The notes: generated by a model not told the origin, from the sequence alone. A stretch of 64,000 bases of DNA from Rhizohabitans arisaemae (GCF_025996515.1 NZ_BLRH01000009.1:682001-746000), one strand, 5' to 3'. Shown: positions 8,064 through 16,971, numbered from the stretch's first letter. Made by a program: numbers and translations.

Positions 8064-8465
8064 ATGTCCGTCACCCTTACCGACCAGGACAAGCTCACCC
8101 TGCGGACCGCCGCGTACGGCGCCGTCGCGCTGATGACCGCCGCCGGAGTCGCCGGCCGGCCCCACCGGGCCGCCACCCACGGCTCCATCGCCCTCGGCTC
8201 CGCGACCGGCCTGGTCGGGCACGTGCTCGCCAAGACGCCGAAGGGCTTGAACTTCAAGACCACCGCCGAACTCGCCGATCACGTGCTGCCGGCCCTGACG
8301 GCGGCCATGAGCCTGCTCAGGGAGCAGGCTCCGGCGGAGGCCGACAACTTCCGCAGGACGGTCCTCGTCGCCATCGAAGCCGCCACCCGGACCCAGCGGG
8401 ACGAGCTCAGCCCGCCCATGGCCGAGATGGCCCGCAAGATCACCGAGGCCCTCGACGCCGTTTGA
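8064..8465 (+). CDS. Conserved actinobacterial protein of unknown function
   Basis: A 133-residue protein opening MSVTLTDQDKLTLRTAAYGAVALM. The N-terminal half has a weakly hydrophobic Ala/Gly-rich region (AVALMTAAGVAGRP, SIALGSATGLVGHVLA); the C-terminal half is helical and charged (LREQAPAEADNFRRTV). It resembles a small family that I recall from other actinomycetes with no assigned role. The ATG is preceded by AAAGGAG at a good spacing, so it can be translated independently of the hydrolase upstream. A long hairpin follows at 8550-8587. Confidence 0.75.
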   Translation: MSVTLTDQDKLTLRTAAYGAVALMTAAGVAGRPHRAATHGSIALGSATGLVGHVLAKTPKGLNFKTTAELADHVLPALTAAMSLLREQAPAEADNFRRTVLVAIEAATRTQRDELSPPMAEMARKITEALDAV

Positions 8466-8549
8466 CGGCGCAAGCGGTTCCGGGCTCAAGGTCCTGGTGA
8501 TCACGCAGGAAAGCCGGCAGCCGGTCACCGGCACCCCCGCTCGATTCCC

Positions 8550-8587
8550 GCCTACGGTCACGGCCTGCGATGGCCGCGACCGTAGGC
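8550..8587 (+). terminator. Terminator-like hairpin
   Basis: A 16-bp stem with a single mismatch (GCCTACGGTCACGGCC pairing with GGCCGCGACCGTAGGC) and a 6-nt loop, 85 bases after the preceding stop codon. Confidence 0.65.
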
Positions 8588-8686
8588 ATGACATCCCCGA
8601 CCCGACACCGTCAGCCCACCTCGGCCTCGTCGCCGGACGACGCCTGGCCGCCGACCTTCGAAGGAAGGGCGGTCAGGCAAAGCCCG

Positions 8687-8977
8687 TCACACGGCCGGGC
8701 CGTCTCCAATCGGCGGTTCGTTCACCCACGTCAGGGCCGAGGCGAGGTCGTCGGCGACTCCAACCATCTGATAGGCGAAGCCGTCCCACTCCTCAAGGAC
8801 GCGCGGCTCGCCAGGCCGGAGGTGGCCGGCGCCACCGTAGACCGGCCGCTGGCGGCGGTAGACATCCATCCGCGGGCGACGGCGCTCGTTGTACGCGGCG
8901 AGCGGATCGGCGGCGTCCACACGCGGAACGTCGCGCGGCGGCTGGTTCGGCGGTCCTGGCCGGCTGTGCTTACCCAT
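8687..8977 (-). CDS. Small protein of unknown function, coupled to an upstream broken gene
   Basis: A 96-residue, charged, probably soluble protein (MGKHSRPGPPNQPPRDVPRV at the start; ends PPIGDGPAV). No recognised domain. The start at ATG 8977 is supported by an 8-nt overlap with the end of the preceding frame on the same strand (stop TAA at 8972-8970), the usual sign of translational coupling. That upstream gene now carries a frameshift (see 8970-9292). Arg/Pro-rich middle region RRRPRMDVYRRQRPVYGG could contact nucleic acid, but that is speculation. Confidence 0.6.
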   Translation of the reverse strand: MGKHSRPGPPNQPPRDVPRVDAADPLAAYNERRRPRMDVYRRQRPVYGGAGHLRPGEPRVLEEWDGFAYQMVGVADDLASALTWVNEPPIGDGPAV

Positions 8978-9292
8978 GCGACCGATGGTCCCAGGCCACA
9001 ATCGCGCCCGACCGGAAATCGGCGAGATCGTCTGCCCATGCATCGTTGACTTCGCGAGTCTCGCACGGGCTGCCGCCGCTCAGGCCCTCCTTGTCGTACG
9101 TGCCGTCTCCATCCCGCAGGCCATACCGACGCTCCAAGAACCGGACACACGATCAGCGGCAACGGCACACAACTCCCCCACCGTGGCGGTGCTCCAGCCC
9201 GGCCCCCACGCCCAGGTGAGAGGCCCAGGCAGGTCTCCATCGAGCTCCCAGAATTCAGCCGACCAAGCAGCCCAAGCCTGTCTCAAACCCAC
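8970..9292 (-). pseudogene. Frameshifted gene of unknown function next to CRISPR array 1
   Basis: Two adjacent minus-strand frames together read as one protein. From 9292 (GTG) the first frame gives a Trp-rich segment, VGLRQAWAAWSAEFWELDGD continuing to AVAADRVSG; near 9150 the sense shifts by one base and continues as FLERRYGLRDGDGTYDKEGL to WADDLADFRSGAIVAWDHRS and a stop at 8970. Each half reads naturally until the junction and becomes Arg-rich nonsense after it. The 5' end may also be missing, because upstream codons are poor and the CRISPR leader begins within 70 bases. A sequencing error is the alternative to true decay. Family not recognised. Confidence 0.55.
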
Positions 9293-9360
9293 GTACCGAC
9301 GTGTACATTGGCCGCGAAAACCCGCACATTGACATCAGAAACAATCCAGAGATTCAACGC

Positions 9361-9454
9361 TCTGACCAGCGCTTTCGCACTACCGCCGGATCGCTGCAAA
9401 ACCCGGCAATCTCAGCGCCGAAGAACACCCCGTGACCTGCGACTTTACCCTCGG
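9361..9454 (+). promoter_or_regulatory. CRISPR leader of array 1
   Basis: The 94 bases before the first repeat match the leader of array 2 (43426-43519, minus strand): TCTGACC at the far end, GCACTACCGCCGGATCGCTG (9377 onward, 22 of 23 identical) and a 21-bp block ending TTTACCCTCGG directly against the first repeat. The two inner blocks are separated by exactly 34 nt in both. This sets the transcription direction as left to right. Confidence 0.8.
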
Positions 9455-10276
9455 GTCACTCATCAACCCTGAAGGGATCGCAACCCGAACTGCCCCGCCT
9501 CCGGGTCGAGCATGTGCGCGGTCACTCATCAACCCTGAAGGGATCGCAACGTGGCCATTCGGCGCCGGCCGCGGGGAGGGGCATAGTCACTCATCAACCC
9601 TGAAGGAATAGCAACGAGTCCGAGCTTCCACAGCGCATCGACCATCCGGGGCACTCATCGACCCTGAAAGGATCGCAACTCCGGATCGCGGTAGAGGCCG
9701 CTGTTGAGCAGCTGGGTTACTCATCAACCCGGAAGGGATTGCAGCCCCGTGCCGAGAATGACGACAATCTCCCGCATGCGTTATCAGTGAGCCCTTGGAG
9801 AATCTCACTCTCCGCGGAACATCGGCCACATCTGGTGAGATTGGCCATAATGTGACGCCATGCCTATCAGCCCTCTAAGGGATAGCAACCGCCCGTGGTA
9901 GTTGGTCACCACTCCGATGATTTCGCTCTCATCAACCTTCGAAGAGATGTGGCAACTGCCGCTCCAACCCCCAGGCGTAGGCTCAATTCATTCATCAACC
10001 CCATCCCGGGATAGCAACCCGCTGTTGCCCTCGACGTCAACGCATAGGACCACTCATCAGCTCGTTGCGGGATAGCGACACGACCAGGACCGTCGCGCCG
10101 AACACCGCGAGCGATGTCACTCATCAACCCCTCGGGGATAGCAACCGCCTGTGGCAGTTGGTCACCTCCCCGGGAATGTCACTCTCATCAACCCTTGAAG
10201 GAATTGAGACAGGTAGTCCGCGACGGCACAGTCGATGGCGTACGCGTCACTCATCAACCCCCTCGGGGATGGCGAC
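9455..10276 (+). CRISPR. CRISPR array 1, about 13 repeats, strongly decayed away from the leader
   Basis: Repeat consensus, 30 nt: GTCACTCATCAACCC then TGAAGGGATCGCAAC. Clear copies at 9455-9484, 9521-9550, 9586-9615, 9650-9679, 9716-9745, 10116-10145; degenerate copies near 9781-9808, 9859-9889, 9924-9956, 9987-10018, 10050-10079, 10178-10210 and 10246-10276. Spacers are mostly 30-36 nt. The first two repeats beside the leader are identical; mutations accumulate distally, including 1-3 nt insertions in the repeat centre. Two spacers (after 9889 and after 10145) are homologous (GTGGTAGTTGGTCACC versus GTGGCAGTTGGTCACC), showing an old internal duplication. The terminal GCAAC and the orientation agree with array 2. 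No cas genes lie within the window. Confidence 0.9.
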
Positions 10277-10455
10277 TGCGCTTTGCGCTGCATGACCTTG
10301 AAAACCCCTGACGTTCACCCGATCAACGGGAGACCCCGAGCTTGCCGGATATCGGGGCGGGCATCTAGGGGTGACAGGCAAGGACGGGGCACGGTAGGTG
10401 GGCTGCCGGAGTGGCATGCGCGGAGCATCCGCCTTCGTGGCCACACCTGTTGATT

Positions 10456-10999
10456 GAGTCGGATAAACCCGTGCAAGCCCGTAAGAACGGTCGGGGTGGA
10501 AACCTGGACGTGCTAACCGTGTCAAGTGAAGTCGCCGTTAAGAGCCTGTATTTTTTGGCCGAGCCTCCGCTCGGCCGGCTCGAAACGCTGCTAAGGCAGC
10601 GTCTTCCCTCCTGATTTTCGCGCCGCAAAGAACGCGACGCGAAAATCACTCAGTCCAGACGCTGCCGCGTTTCGAGCGCGCACGTGCCCACCCAGGTATG
10701 AATAAGCCGATCAAGGCCACCGCCAGTAAACCAGGGGTTTCATACGGGATTTCGGCTTCTTGTTGTAAGAATGGCTGGATCTTAGGGATGGTCGCGCTAG
10801 GTCCGCACTTCGCACGTCGCGCTCTTTGCGACGGGCGAATGCGCGCGAGGTTCGTGCCGCGCGCTTTTTGTGCGGCACGAACCTCGCGGCCAATGTCAAA
10901 AAATACTGTTCCTGTAAGCCGGACTTCCCTTAACACGGTTAGCACGTCCAGGTTCTCACCCCGACCGTTCTTACGGGCTTGCACCGGTTTCTCCGACTA
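10456..10999. repeat. ~545-bp structured element bounded by ~100-bp inverted repeats
   Basis: The left arm (10456-10559) and right arm (about 10890-10999) are inverted copies; the central 64 bases are about 94% identical (GCAAGCCCGTAAGAACGGTC, then CCTGGACGTGCTAACCGTGT). Inside are a nested palindrome at 10578-10677 with three successive arms (GCTCGAAACG, GCAGCGTCT, GATTTTCGCG, each with an exact complement in reverse order) and a 17-bp hairpin at 10844-10888. No open frame for a transposase is convincing. It could be a non-autonomous mobile element or a region producing structured RNA. Confidence 0.7.
10776..10895. repeat. Structured repeat family B, copy 1 (inside the inverted-repeat element)
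   Basis: About 120 bases shared with 51028-51158: GGCTGGATCTT, GTCCGCACTTCGCACG, TCTTTGCG-CGGGCGAATG and then a hairpin. Here the hairpin has a perfect 17-bp stem (10844-10860 with 10872-10888) and an 11-nt loop GCGCTTTTTGT. The other copy has an 18-bp stem whose bases differ on both sides in a compensated way. Confidence 0.7.
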
Positions 11000-11045
11000 A
11001 ACCACCAGACGGGCCCGCGAAGGCGTACCGGATACTCCGCGCGCG

Positions 11046-11501
11046 CTACGGGCAGGGGTGGGCGGCGAGGTGAGCCAGGCGGTTCAGGGACCAGGTGAGG
11101 AGGGCGACGGCGACCGGCCTGGCGAAGACCCAGCCGATCTCGCCGAGCACGCCGAGGGGGAGTTCGAGCCGCTCTTCCCAGGTGATGCGGCACCTCTCGG
11201 GTCCTTCAGGAACCACGCGGAAGGCGCCGTGACCGCGGACGACACGGCCGAGGTGGCGGACGCGGACCTCGTGGGGCGGGTCCCAGTGGGTGATCTCCAT
11301 GGTGTCGAGGAAGCCGAGCCCGCCGAGGCCGGTGAACGCCGCCAGGTGTGAGCCGGGGCCGTGTCCGTCGCCGTGGACGACCTCGGCGTCGGTGAGGAAC
11401 ATCCAGTCGCGGTGCCGAGGCCAGTCGGTCATGAGTTCGAAGACTCGCTCGGCGGGCGCAGCGGCGACGACGGAGACGGCGAGGTGGCGGATCGGGTTCA
11501 C
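11046..11501 (-). CDS. SRPBCC (START/Bet v1-like) family protein, polyketide cyclase/dehydrase type
   Basis: A 151-residue protein with the SRPBCC pattern: an N-terminal strand HLAVSVVAAAPAERVFELMTDWPRH (the a-p-x-e-x-V-F-x-l-x-x-D-w motif), middle strands ending MEITHWDPPHEVRVRH, and a long C-terminal helix. Such proteins bind hydrophobic ligands in a deep pocket; the ligand is unknown. No signal peptide. It is divergent from the LprG-like lipoprotein gene at 11553, with only 51 bases between starts, so they share a promoter region. The position just right of the inverted-repeat element does not by itself indicate function. Confidence 0.8.
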   Translation of the reverse strand: MNPIRHLAVSVVAAAPAERVFELMTDWPRHRDWMFLTDAEVVHGDGHGPGSHLAAFTGLGGLGFLDTMEITHWDPPHEVRVRHLGRVVRGHGAFRVVPEGPERCRITWEERLELPLGVLGEIGWVFARPVAVALLTWSLNRLAHLAAHPCP

Positions 11502-11552
11502 GCCTTCAGCGTAGAGCCCGCACCTGGCCCAACGGCTGGGTACGATCCGCTC

Positions 11553-12233
11553 ATGTCCCTACGCAGAGTACGCGTCCTCGTGCCGCTGTTCCTGGCCACC
11601 GCCCTGGTGTCGGGATGCACGACGAGTTCGGCGGCGCCCGGCGGGTCGCTGCCCGAGGCTCCGGAGCTGATCCGCGAGGCGGTGACCGCGCTGGGGCAGG
11701 TGCGGAGCGTGGCCTTCGCGGTGGAGACCGAGGGAAGCCCGCCGATCCCGATCCGGCAGGCGCGGGGGAAGCTGCTGAAGAGCGGGGACGCCGAGGGCAC
11801 CCTGCAGATGGAGCAGGGCGGGCAGCGGGTGGAGTTCGCGTTCACCGTCCTCGGGGACACCGTGTACCTCAAGGGGCTGACGGGGGGTTACCAGAAGCTT
11901 CCCCGGGCCGCCGTGGCCGCGATCTACGATCCGACGGCGCTGCTCGACCCGGAGACGGGGGTGGCCAAGGTGCTGTCCACCGCGACCGACGTGCAGACGG
12001 AGGCGCGTGAGCAGGTGAACGGGGAGGACGCCTACCGGGTCAAGGTCAACATCCCGAAGGGGGTCGTCTCGTCCGTCGTGCCCGGGGTGACCGCGGCGGT
12101 GAACGGGCAGATCTGGCTCAGCGCCGCGAACAAGCGTCCGCTCAAGGCACTGCTGCCGCTCACCGGCGGCAAGGTCGCCGTCACCCTCTCCGACTACGAC
12201 GCGGTCCCCCCGATCAAGCCACCGGCGACATGA
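11553..12233 (+). CDS. LprG/LppX-type lipoprotein (lipid-binding)
   Basis: A 226-residue lipoprotein. The signal peptide ends in a lipobox, LVSGC (C21-C22 region, followed by TTSSAAPGG), so it is exported and lipid-anchored. The mature part has the LppX_LprAFG look: an N-terminal helix [23 protein letters not shown], then repeated strands ([43 protein letters not shown]). Mycobacterial homologues LprG and LppX carry triacylated lipids or glycolipids. The stop overlaps the start of an MFS exporter (ATGA), the same pairing as lprG-rv1410c (p55), which supports a role in lipid export to the envelope. The ATG was chosen for the signal peptide; the upstream open frame is not coding. Confidence 0.85.
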   Translation: MSLRRVRVLVPLFLATALVSGCTTSSAAPGGSLPEAPELIREAVTALGQVRSVAFAVETEGSPPIPIRQARGKLLKSGDAEGTLQMEQGGQRVEFAFTVLGDTVYLKGLTGGYQKLPRAAVAAIYDPTALLDPETGVAKVLSTATDVQTEAREQVNGEDAYRVKVNIPKGVVSSVVPGVTAAVNGQIWLSAANKRPLKALLPLTGGKVAVTLSDYDAVPPIKPPAT

Positions 12234-13795
12234 TCCGCCCCGGACGGCGAAACCTGGCGCTCGGCGTCGCGGGCACGGCGGTCCTGCTCGCGGCACTCGA
12301 CGCCTACGTGGTCGTCACCGTGCTCATCGACATCGCCCGCGACCTGGACATCCCGATCAACCGGCTGGAGCGGACCACCCCGCTCGTCACCGGGTACCTC
12401 CTCGGCTACGTCGCCGCCATGCCGCTGCTCGGGCAGCTCTCCGACCGATACGGCCGGCGGCTCCTCATCCACCTCTGCCTTGCCGGTTTCGCCCTCGGCT
12501 CGGTGATCACCGCGCTCGGCACGGACCTGGTCCCCCTGGTCGGCGGCCGGGCACTCCAGGGGATCGCCGGAGGCGCGCTCCTGCCGATCACCATGGCCCT
12601 GATCGGGGACCTCTGGGCCGAGCACGGCCGCCCCGTGGCGCTGGGCTTCCTCGGCGCCGCCCAGGAGCTCGGCAGCGTCCTCGGGCCGCTGTACGGCGCG
12701 GGCCTGGTAGCCCTGTTCGGCCTCCCCGCCCTCGCCGAGACGGTCTTCCACGGCTGGCGCGGCATCTTCTGGGTCAACGTCCCGCTGGCGATCGCCGCCG
12801 CCGTGGCCGTGCACCGCTCGATCCCCCCGCCCCCGCGAAGGACCGCGCCGCCCACCCGGGTCGACGTGGTCGGGGCGACGCTGCTCGCCCTCTCCCTCGG
12901 GCTGCTGGTCGCCGGGGTCTACAACCCCGAACCGGAGCGGTCCGCCCTGCCGCCGTGGGGACCGGGCGTGATCGCCGCCGGGGTGGTGACCGGAGCGCTG
13001 TTCGTCCTCTGGGAGATCCGCGCCAAGACCCGGTTGATCGACCTGACCGGGGTACGGCGGGGCGCCTTCCTCGCCACCCTCGGGGTCAGCCTGTTCACCG
13101 GCGCCGCGCTCATGGTCACCCTGGTCGACGTCCAGCTCGTCGCGCAGACCCTGCTCGGTACGGACGCGGTCGGCGGAACGCTGCTGCTCGCCCGATTCCT
13201 GGTGCCGCTCGCCGTCGCCGCCCTCTTCGGCGGCCTCCTGGCCCGCAGGTACGGCGACCGGCCGATCACCGTGATCGGCATGGCGATCGCGACCGGTGGG
13301 TACCTGCTCATCTCGGGCTGGCCGATCGACGCCCTCGACGCCCGATACGGGGTCCTGCCCCGGATCGACGTCGACCTGGTGGTCACCGGGCTCGGGCTCG
13401 GCCTCGTGATCGCGCCGCTCTCGTCGGCGGTGCTCCGCGCGGTCCCCGCCGCCCAGCACGGGGTGGCCTCGGCCGCGGTGGTGGTCGCCCGGATGATGGG
13501 CATGCTCCTCGGCGTCGCCGCGCTCTCCGCCTACGGCTTCCACCGGTTCCAGACGCTCACCGCCGACCTGGACACGCCCCTCCCGATCGGCGTCGAACCC
13601 GCCGTGTACGCCAAGCAGCTCGCGGAGTACGAGGCCGCGGTGAAGACCGCCCTGCACACCGAATACGGCGAGATCTTCCTCATCACCGCGGTCCTCTGCG
13701 CCGCCGGGCTGCTCGCCGCCCTCTTCCTCACGCCCGCCCCCGCCGAAGCCCCCGAACCCGCCGCGGAGCCGGCCGAAACCACGACGACCTCATAG
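12230..13795 (+). CDS. MFS exporter of the P55/DHA2 type
   Basis: A 521-residue membrane protein with about 14 hydrophobic segments, as in DHA2 drug:proton antiporters. Motif A is visible as [13 protein letters not shown] (between TM2 and TM3), motif C-like GPLYGAG in TM5, and D19-like acidic residue in [14 protein letters not shown] of TM1. Residues 450-500 form a longer non-TM or periplasmic segment before the last helix. The 4-nt overlap with the LprG-like lipoprotein gene makes it the likely membrane partner, by analogy with mycobacterial Rv1410c, which together with LprG moves triacylglycerides and confers drug tolerance. Function in this non-mycobacterial organism is inferred. Confidence 0.85.
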   Translation: MIRPGRRNLALGVAGTAVLLAALDAYVVVTVLIDIARDLDIPINRLERTTPLVTGYLLGYVAAMPLLGQLSDRYGRRLLIHLCLAGFALGSVITALGTDLVPLVGGRALQGIAGGALLPITMALIGDLWAEHGRPVALGFLGAAQELGSVLGPLYGAGLVALFGLPALAETVFHGWRGIFWVNVPLAIAAAVAVHRSIPPPPRRTAPPTRVDVVGATLLALSLGLLVAGVYNPEPERSALPPWGPGVIAAGVVTGALFVLWEIRAKTRLIDLTGVRRGAFLATLGVSLFTGAALMVTLVDVQLVAQTLLGTDAVGGTLLLARFLVPLAVAALFGGLLARRYGDRPITVIGMAIATGGYLLISGWPIDALDARYGVLPRIDVDLVVTGLGLGLVIAPLSSAVLRAVPAAQHGVASAAVVVARMMGMLLGVAALSAYGFHRFQTLTADLDTPLPIGVEPAVYAKQLAEYEAAVKTALHTEYGEIFLITAVLCAAGLLAALFLTPAPAEAPEPAAEPAETTTTS

Positions 13796-13867
13796 CCCGG
13801 CCCGGCACGCACGCCCCAGGCCGGCTCCGAGCAGACCGGCATCCCAGGACACCGGGTACGGACGATC

Positions 13868-13889
13868 GTCGGCGGCATCGGCCGCCGAC
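13868..13889. terminator. Hairpin between converging genes
   Basis: Perfect 9-bp stem GTCGGCGGC with an ATCG loop, between the ends of the MFS gene (plus) and the Nudix gene (minus). It could act in both directions. Confidence 0.5.
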
Positions 13890-13957
13890 GGGATGGCCCG
13901 GGGATGCGGGCGCCGCCGAACGGCCGGTCGTCGCGACCGCCGGATGAGGACGACGGG

Positions 13958-14740
13958 TCAGGTGAGCAGGCCGGCCCGGTGCAGGTGGTCGAAGATGATC
14001 CGGTCGACCGGGGAGACGCGGTCCCGGTCGGCGTAGCCGAGCCAGACGACCTCCTCGATCTCCCCGTGGGGCGCCGGGACGCCGTTGTGGTCCGCGGTGT
14101 AGCAGGTCATCCGGACCTCCGTACCGTCCGGATGGCCGTGCGCCTGGGCGCGGAAGGTGCCCAGGTGGGTCGCACCGGCGGGGACGACGGCCACACCGAG
14201 CTCCTCGCCGATCTCCCGGACCAGGGTGTCGATGTCGGACTCCCCCGGTTCGCGTTTGCCGCCGGGCAGGTAGCAGGCGTCCCTGCCCCGCGATCGGGTG
14301 CTGAGGATCCTTCCGTCCCGCAGGTGGATCCAGGCGACCTTGTCGATCGCCGGTGCTGCGGCGGTCGTCCGCGCGGAAGGCACGGCCTCGGGCCGTACAC
14401 CCTCCGCCAGGTGGGGGTAGTCGAAGAGATCGGCGTAGGCGGACAGGTCGAGGAAGCTCCGGGTCAGCGGGTTGACGTGGCCGTCCGCGTGCCCGTGCAT
14501 GGCCTCGCAGACCTCGGCGAGGCCCACGAAGGACCAGGTCACCCGATGGCCGTACTGGTTGTCGTAGGAGTCCTCCTCCGCGCGTCCCCGCGCAAGGGCC
14601 AGGCTTTCGGCCTCGGCCGGGGACGCCGCGCGCACCAGGAACAGCTCCTCGTTGTGGCGCGGCGGGGTGCGTCCGTCGGCCACGTCCACGCGGACGATGC
14701 CCACGGCGACATAGAGCCGCTTTTCCTGATCAGTCACCAA
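13958..14740 (-). CDS. Fusion of a DUF4288 domain with a Nudix hydrolase
   Basis: A 260-residue protein. The N-terminal ~95 residues look like DUF4288 (EELFLVRAASPAEAESLALA, then NQYGHRVTWSFVGLAEVCEA). From about residue 125 comes a Nudix domain with a complete box GGKREPGESDIDTLVREIGE-ELGV (G-x5-E-x7-REIGEELG), so it should hydrolyse a nucleoside diphosphate linked to another group; substrate unknown. The start at 14740 (GTG) is supported by the coding character from the first residues. The gene sits 50 bases upstream of, and co-oriented with, nothing obvious: der follows on the other side with its own frame ending 14790. The fusion of these two domains is unusual to me. Confidence 0.8.
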   Translation of the reverse strand: MVTDQEKRLYVAVGIVRVDVADGRTPPRHNEELFLVRAASPAEAESLALARGRAEEDSYDNQYGHRVTWSFVGLAEVCEAMHGHADGHVNPLTRSFLDLSAYADLFDYPHLAEGVRPEAVPSARTTAAAPAIDKVAWIHLRDGRILSTRSRGRDACYLPGGKREPGESDIDTLVREIGEELGVAVVPAGATHLGTFRAQAHGHPDGTEVRMTCYTADHNGVPAPHGEIEEVVWLGYADRDRVSPVDRIIFDHLHRAGLLT

Positions 14741-14789
14741 AGCCCCCGATCGCGTGCTGCCGATGCGAGGGCCAGGGTAGATCGGGAGG

Positions 14790-16166
14790 CTACTTCTTCG
14801 CCGCTCGTTTTTCCCGGATCTTCATGGTGATCTCGATGGGGCTGCCGGCGAAGCCGAACTCCTCGCGGAGGCGCCGCTCGATGAACCGGCGGTAGCCGGC
14901 CTCCAGGAAGCCGGTGGTGAACAGGACGAACTTGGGCGGCTCGGCGGACGCCTGGGTGGCGAAGAGGATCTTCGGCTGCTTGCCGCTGCGCACCGGCGGC
15001 GGGGTGGCGGCGATCAGCTCGGTGAAGAACTGGTTGAGCCGCGCCGTGGGCACCCGGGTGGACCAGGAGTCCAGCGCGGTCTCGATGGCCGGGACCAGCT
15101 TCTCGACGTGGCGGCCGGTCTTGGCGGAGATGTTGACCCGCAGGGACCAGGGGGTGCGGACGAGCTGCCGGTCGATCTCCCGCTCCAGGGAGTAGCGCCG
15201 GTCGTCGTCGAGGAGGTCCCACTTGTTGTACGCGACGACCATCGAGCGGCCCGACTCCACCACCATGGAGATGATCCGCAGATCCTGCTCGGTGAGCGTC
15301 TCGGAGGCGTCGATGAGGACGACGGCGACCTCGGCGCGGTCCAAGGCGGACTTGGTGCGCATCCCGGCGTAGAAGTCGGCGCCCTGCAGTTCGCGCTCCC
15401 GGCGCCGGATGCCGGCGGTGTCGATGAACCGCCAGGTCTTCCCGCCCAGCTCGATCAGCTCGTCCACGGGGTCGCGGGTGGTGCCGGCGACGGCGTCGAC
15501 GATCACGCGATCCTGTTTGGCGAGCTTGTTGAGCAGGGAGGACTTGCCGACGTTGGGCTTGCCGACGAGGGCCACCCGGCGGGGGCCGCCCTCGCCGCGC
15601 GGCAGGTCGAGCGGGGTGTCGGGCAGCGCGTCGAGGACGACGTCGAGGAGGTCGCCGCTGGCCCGCCCGTGCAGGGCGGAGACGGCGATCGGCTCCCCGA
15701 GCCCGAGCGACCACAGGGAGGTGGCGTCGGACTCGCCCCGGACGTCGTCGACCTTGTTCGCGGCGAGCACGATGGCCTTGCCGGACCGGCGCAGCACCGA
15801 GCTGACCGCCTGGTCGGCGTCGGTGGCGCCGACGGTGGCGTCCACGACGAACAGCACGACGTCGGCGAGTTCCGCGGCGACCTGGGCCTGCTCGGCGATG
15901 CGCAGCGCCATCCCGGAGGCGTCGGGGTCCCAGCCGCCGGTGTCGACCAGGGTGAACCGGCGGCCTCGCCAGGTCGCCTCGTAGGTGACCCGGTCCCGGG
16001 TGACCCCGGGCACGTCTTCGACGACGGCTTCCCGGCGGCCGAGGATCCGGTTGACGAGGGTGGACTTGCCGACGTTGGGCCGCCCCACGACGGCGACGAC
16101 GGGGATCGGCGTCGTGTCCGCCTCGGGGAGTTCGGTGGCGAACTCAGCCGCGGTCCATTCTTTCAC
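14790..16166 (-). CDS. der: Ribosome-associated GTPase Der (EngA)
   Basis: A 458-residue double-GTPase essential for 50S subunit assembly. G-domain 1 has GRPNVGKST (P-loop) and DTGGW; G-domain 2 has GKPNVGKSS and DTAGI, with specificity motifs NKVD and NKWD; a KH-like domain follows (PRARLNQFF to the end, with [18 protein letters not shown]). Length and architecture are standard. It is the last gene of the minus-strand cluster scpA-scpB-rluB-aroH-tyrA-cmk-der that is conserved among actinobacteria; 103 bases separate it from cmk, so it may also have its own promoter. The ATG at 16166 is used because the P-loop then falls near residue 26 as in homologues. Confidence 0.97.
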   Translation of the reverse strand: MKEWTAAEFATELPEADTTPIPVVAVVGRPNVGKSTLVNRILGRREAVVEDVPGVTRDRVTYEATWRGRRFTLVDTGGWDPDASGMALRIAEQAQVAAELADVVLFVVDATVGATDADQAVSSVLRRSGKAIVLAANKVDDVRGESDATSLWSLGLGEPIAVSALHGRASGDLLDVVLDALPDTPLDLPRGEGGPRRVALVGKPNVGKSSLLNKLAKQDRVIVDAVAGTTRDPVDELIELGGKTWRFIDTAGIRRRERELQGADFYAGMRTKSALDRAEVAVVLIDASETLTEQDLRIISMVVESGRSMVVAYNKWDLLDDDRRYSLEREIDRQLVRTPWSLRVNISAKTGRHVEKLVPAIETALDSWSTRVPTARLNQFFTELIAATPPPVRSGKQPKILFATQASAEPPKFVLFTTGFLEAGYRRFIERRLREEFGFAGSPIEITMKIREKRAAKK

Positions 16167-16269
16167 GCTGCATGCTCCCTGATGGCGTACCGCCGCAATG
16201 GGGGAAATGCCTCACGAAGCCGCTGATCAGCGGAGAGGCCCAACACGAAAATCGCAAGTTTGAGCGATT

Positions 16270-16971
16270 CTATCGCACGTCCACGAGGTCGTTCACCAGT
16301 CCGACGACCCTGGCGACGACCTCGTCAAGCGTCATCGCGGTGGTGTCGATCTCGATCGCGTCCTCGGCTTTGGCCAGCGGATCGGCCTTCCGGGTGGAGT
16401 CGTGACGGTCGCGGCGCTCCATCTCCGCCTTGGTCAGGTCCACGTTGACGGTCCCCGGCAGCTCGGCGGAACGGCGGACCGCCCGGGCCTGCGCGCTCGC
16501 GGTGAGGTAGACCTTGACGGGGGCGCCGGGGGCGACGACGGTGCCGATGTCCCGGCCCTCGACGACGATGCCGCCCACCCCGATGATCTGACGCTGCAGG
16601 GCGACGAGCCGGCCGCGGACCTCGGGGACCGCGCTGACCGCGCTCACCGCGGCGGTCACCTCGGCACCCCTGATCGGGCCGGAGACGTCGAGACCGCCGA
16701 CGGCGATGCCGACGGCGTCCGGATCGGTGGACACGTCAAGGACGGGCTCCTCGGCCCGGGCGGCGATCGCGGCGGGGTCGGCCGGGTCCACGCCGTTCTC
16801 CAGCATCCACCAGGTCACCGCCCGATACATCGCGCCGGTGTCGAGGTACCGCAGACCGTGGGTGCGGGCCACCCCGCGCGACACACTCGACTTACCCGAG
16901 CCCGAAGGCCCGTCCACTGCGACGACCAGCGCATCCAGCACGTCTTTACCTCTCCGCTCAGGGGCTTTCAT
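16270..16971 (-). CDS. cmk: Cytidylate kinase
   Basis: A 233-residue P-loop kinase that phosphorylates CMP/dCMP with ATP in the cytoplasm. Walker A is GPSGSGKSS at residues 21-29; the CMP-binding region DTGAMYRAVTWW and the motif VVEGRDIGTVV are diagnostic, and RRxxE-like RDRHDSTRKADPL corresponds to the lid. The ATG at 16971 overlaps the TGA of tyrA (ATGA), which fixes the start; a much longer open frame upstream is a shadow of tyrA. Co-transcribed with tyrA and probably der. Confidence 0.95.
   Translation of the reverse strand: MKAPERRGKDVLDALVVAVDGPSGSGKSSVSRGVARTHGLRYLDTGAMYRAVTWWMLENGVDPADPAAIAARAEEPVLDVSTDPDAVGIAVGGLDVSGPIRGAEVTAAVSAVSAVPEVRGRLVALQRQIIGVGGIVVEGRDIGTVVAPGAPVKVYLTASAQARAVRRSAELPGTVNVDLTKAEMERRDRHDSTRKADPLAKAEDAIEIDTTAMTLDEVVARVVGLVNDLVDVR

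Noticed and set aside
10646-11000. Small open frames inside the 545-bp inverted-repeat element as a transposase remnant
   Set aside because: The peptides repeat in mirror form because of the inverted repeats and contain no DDE, HUH or serine-recombinase motif.
12194-13657. 487-codon minus-strand frame opposite the MFS exporter
   Set aside because: Asp/Gly/Glu/Arg-only nonsense; the plus-strand MFS protein has clear TM helices and motifs.
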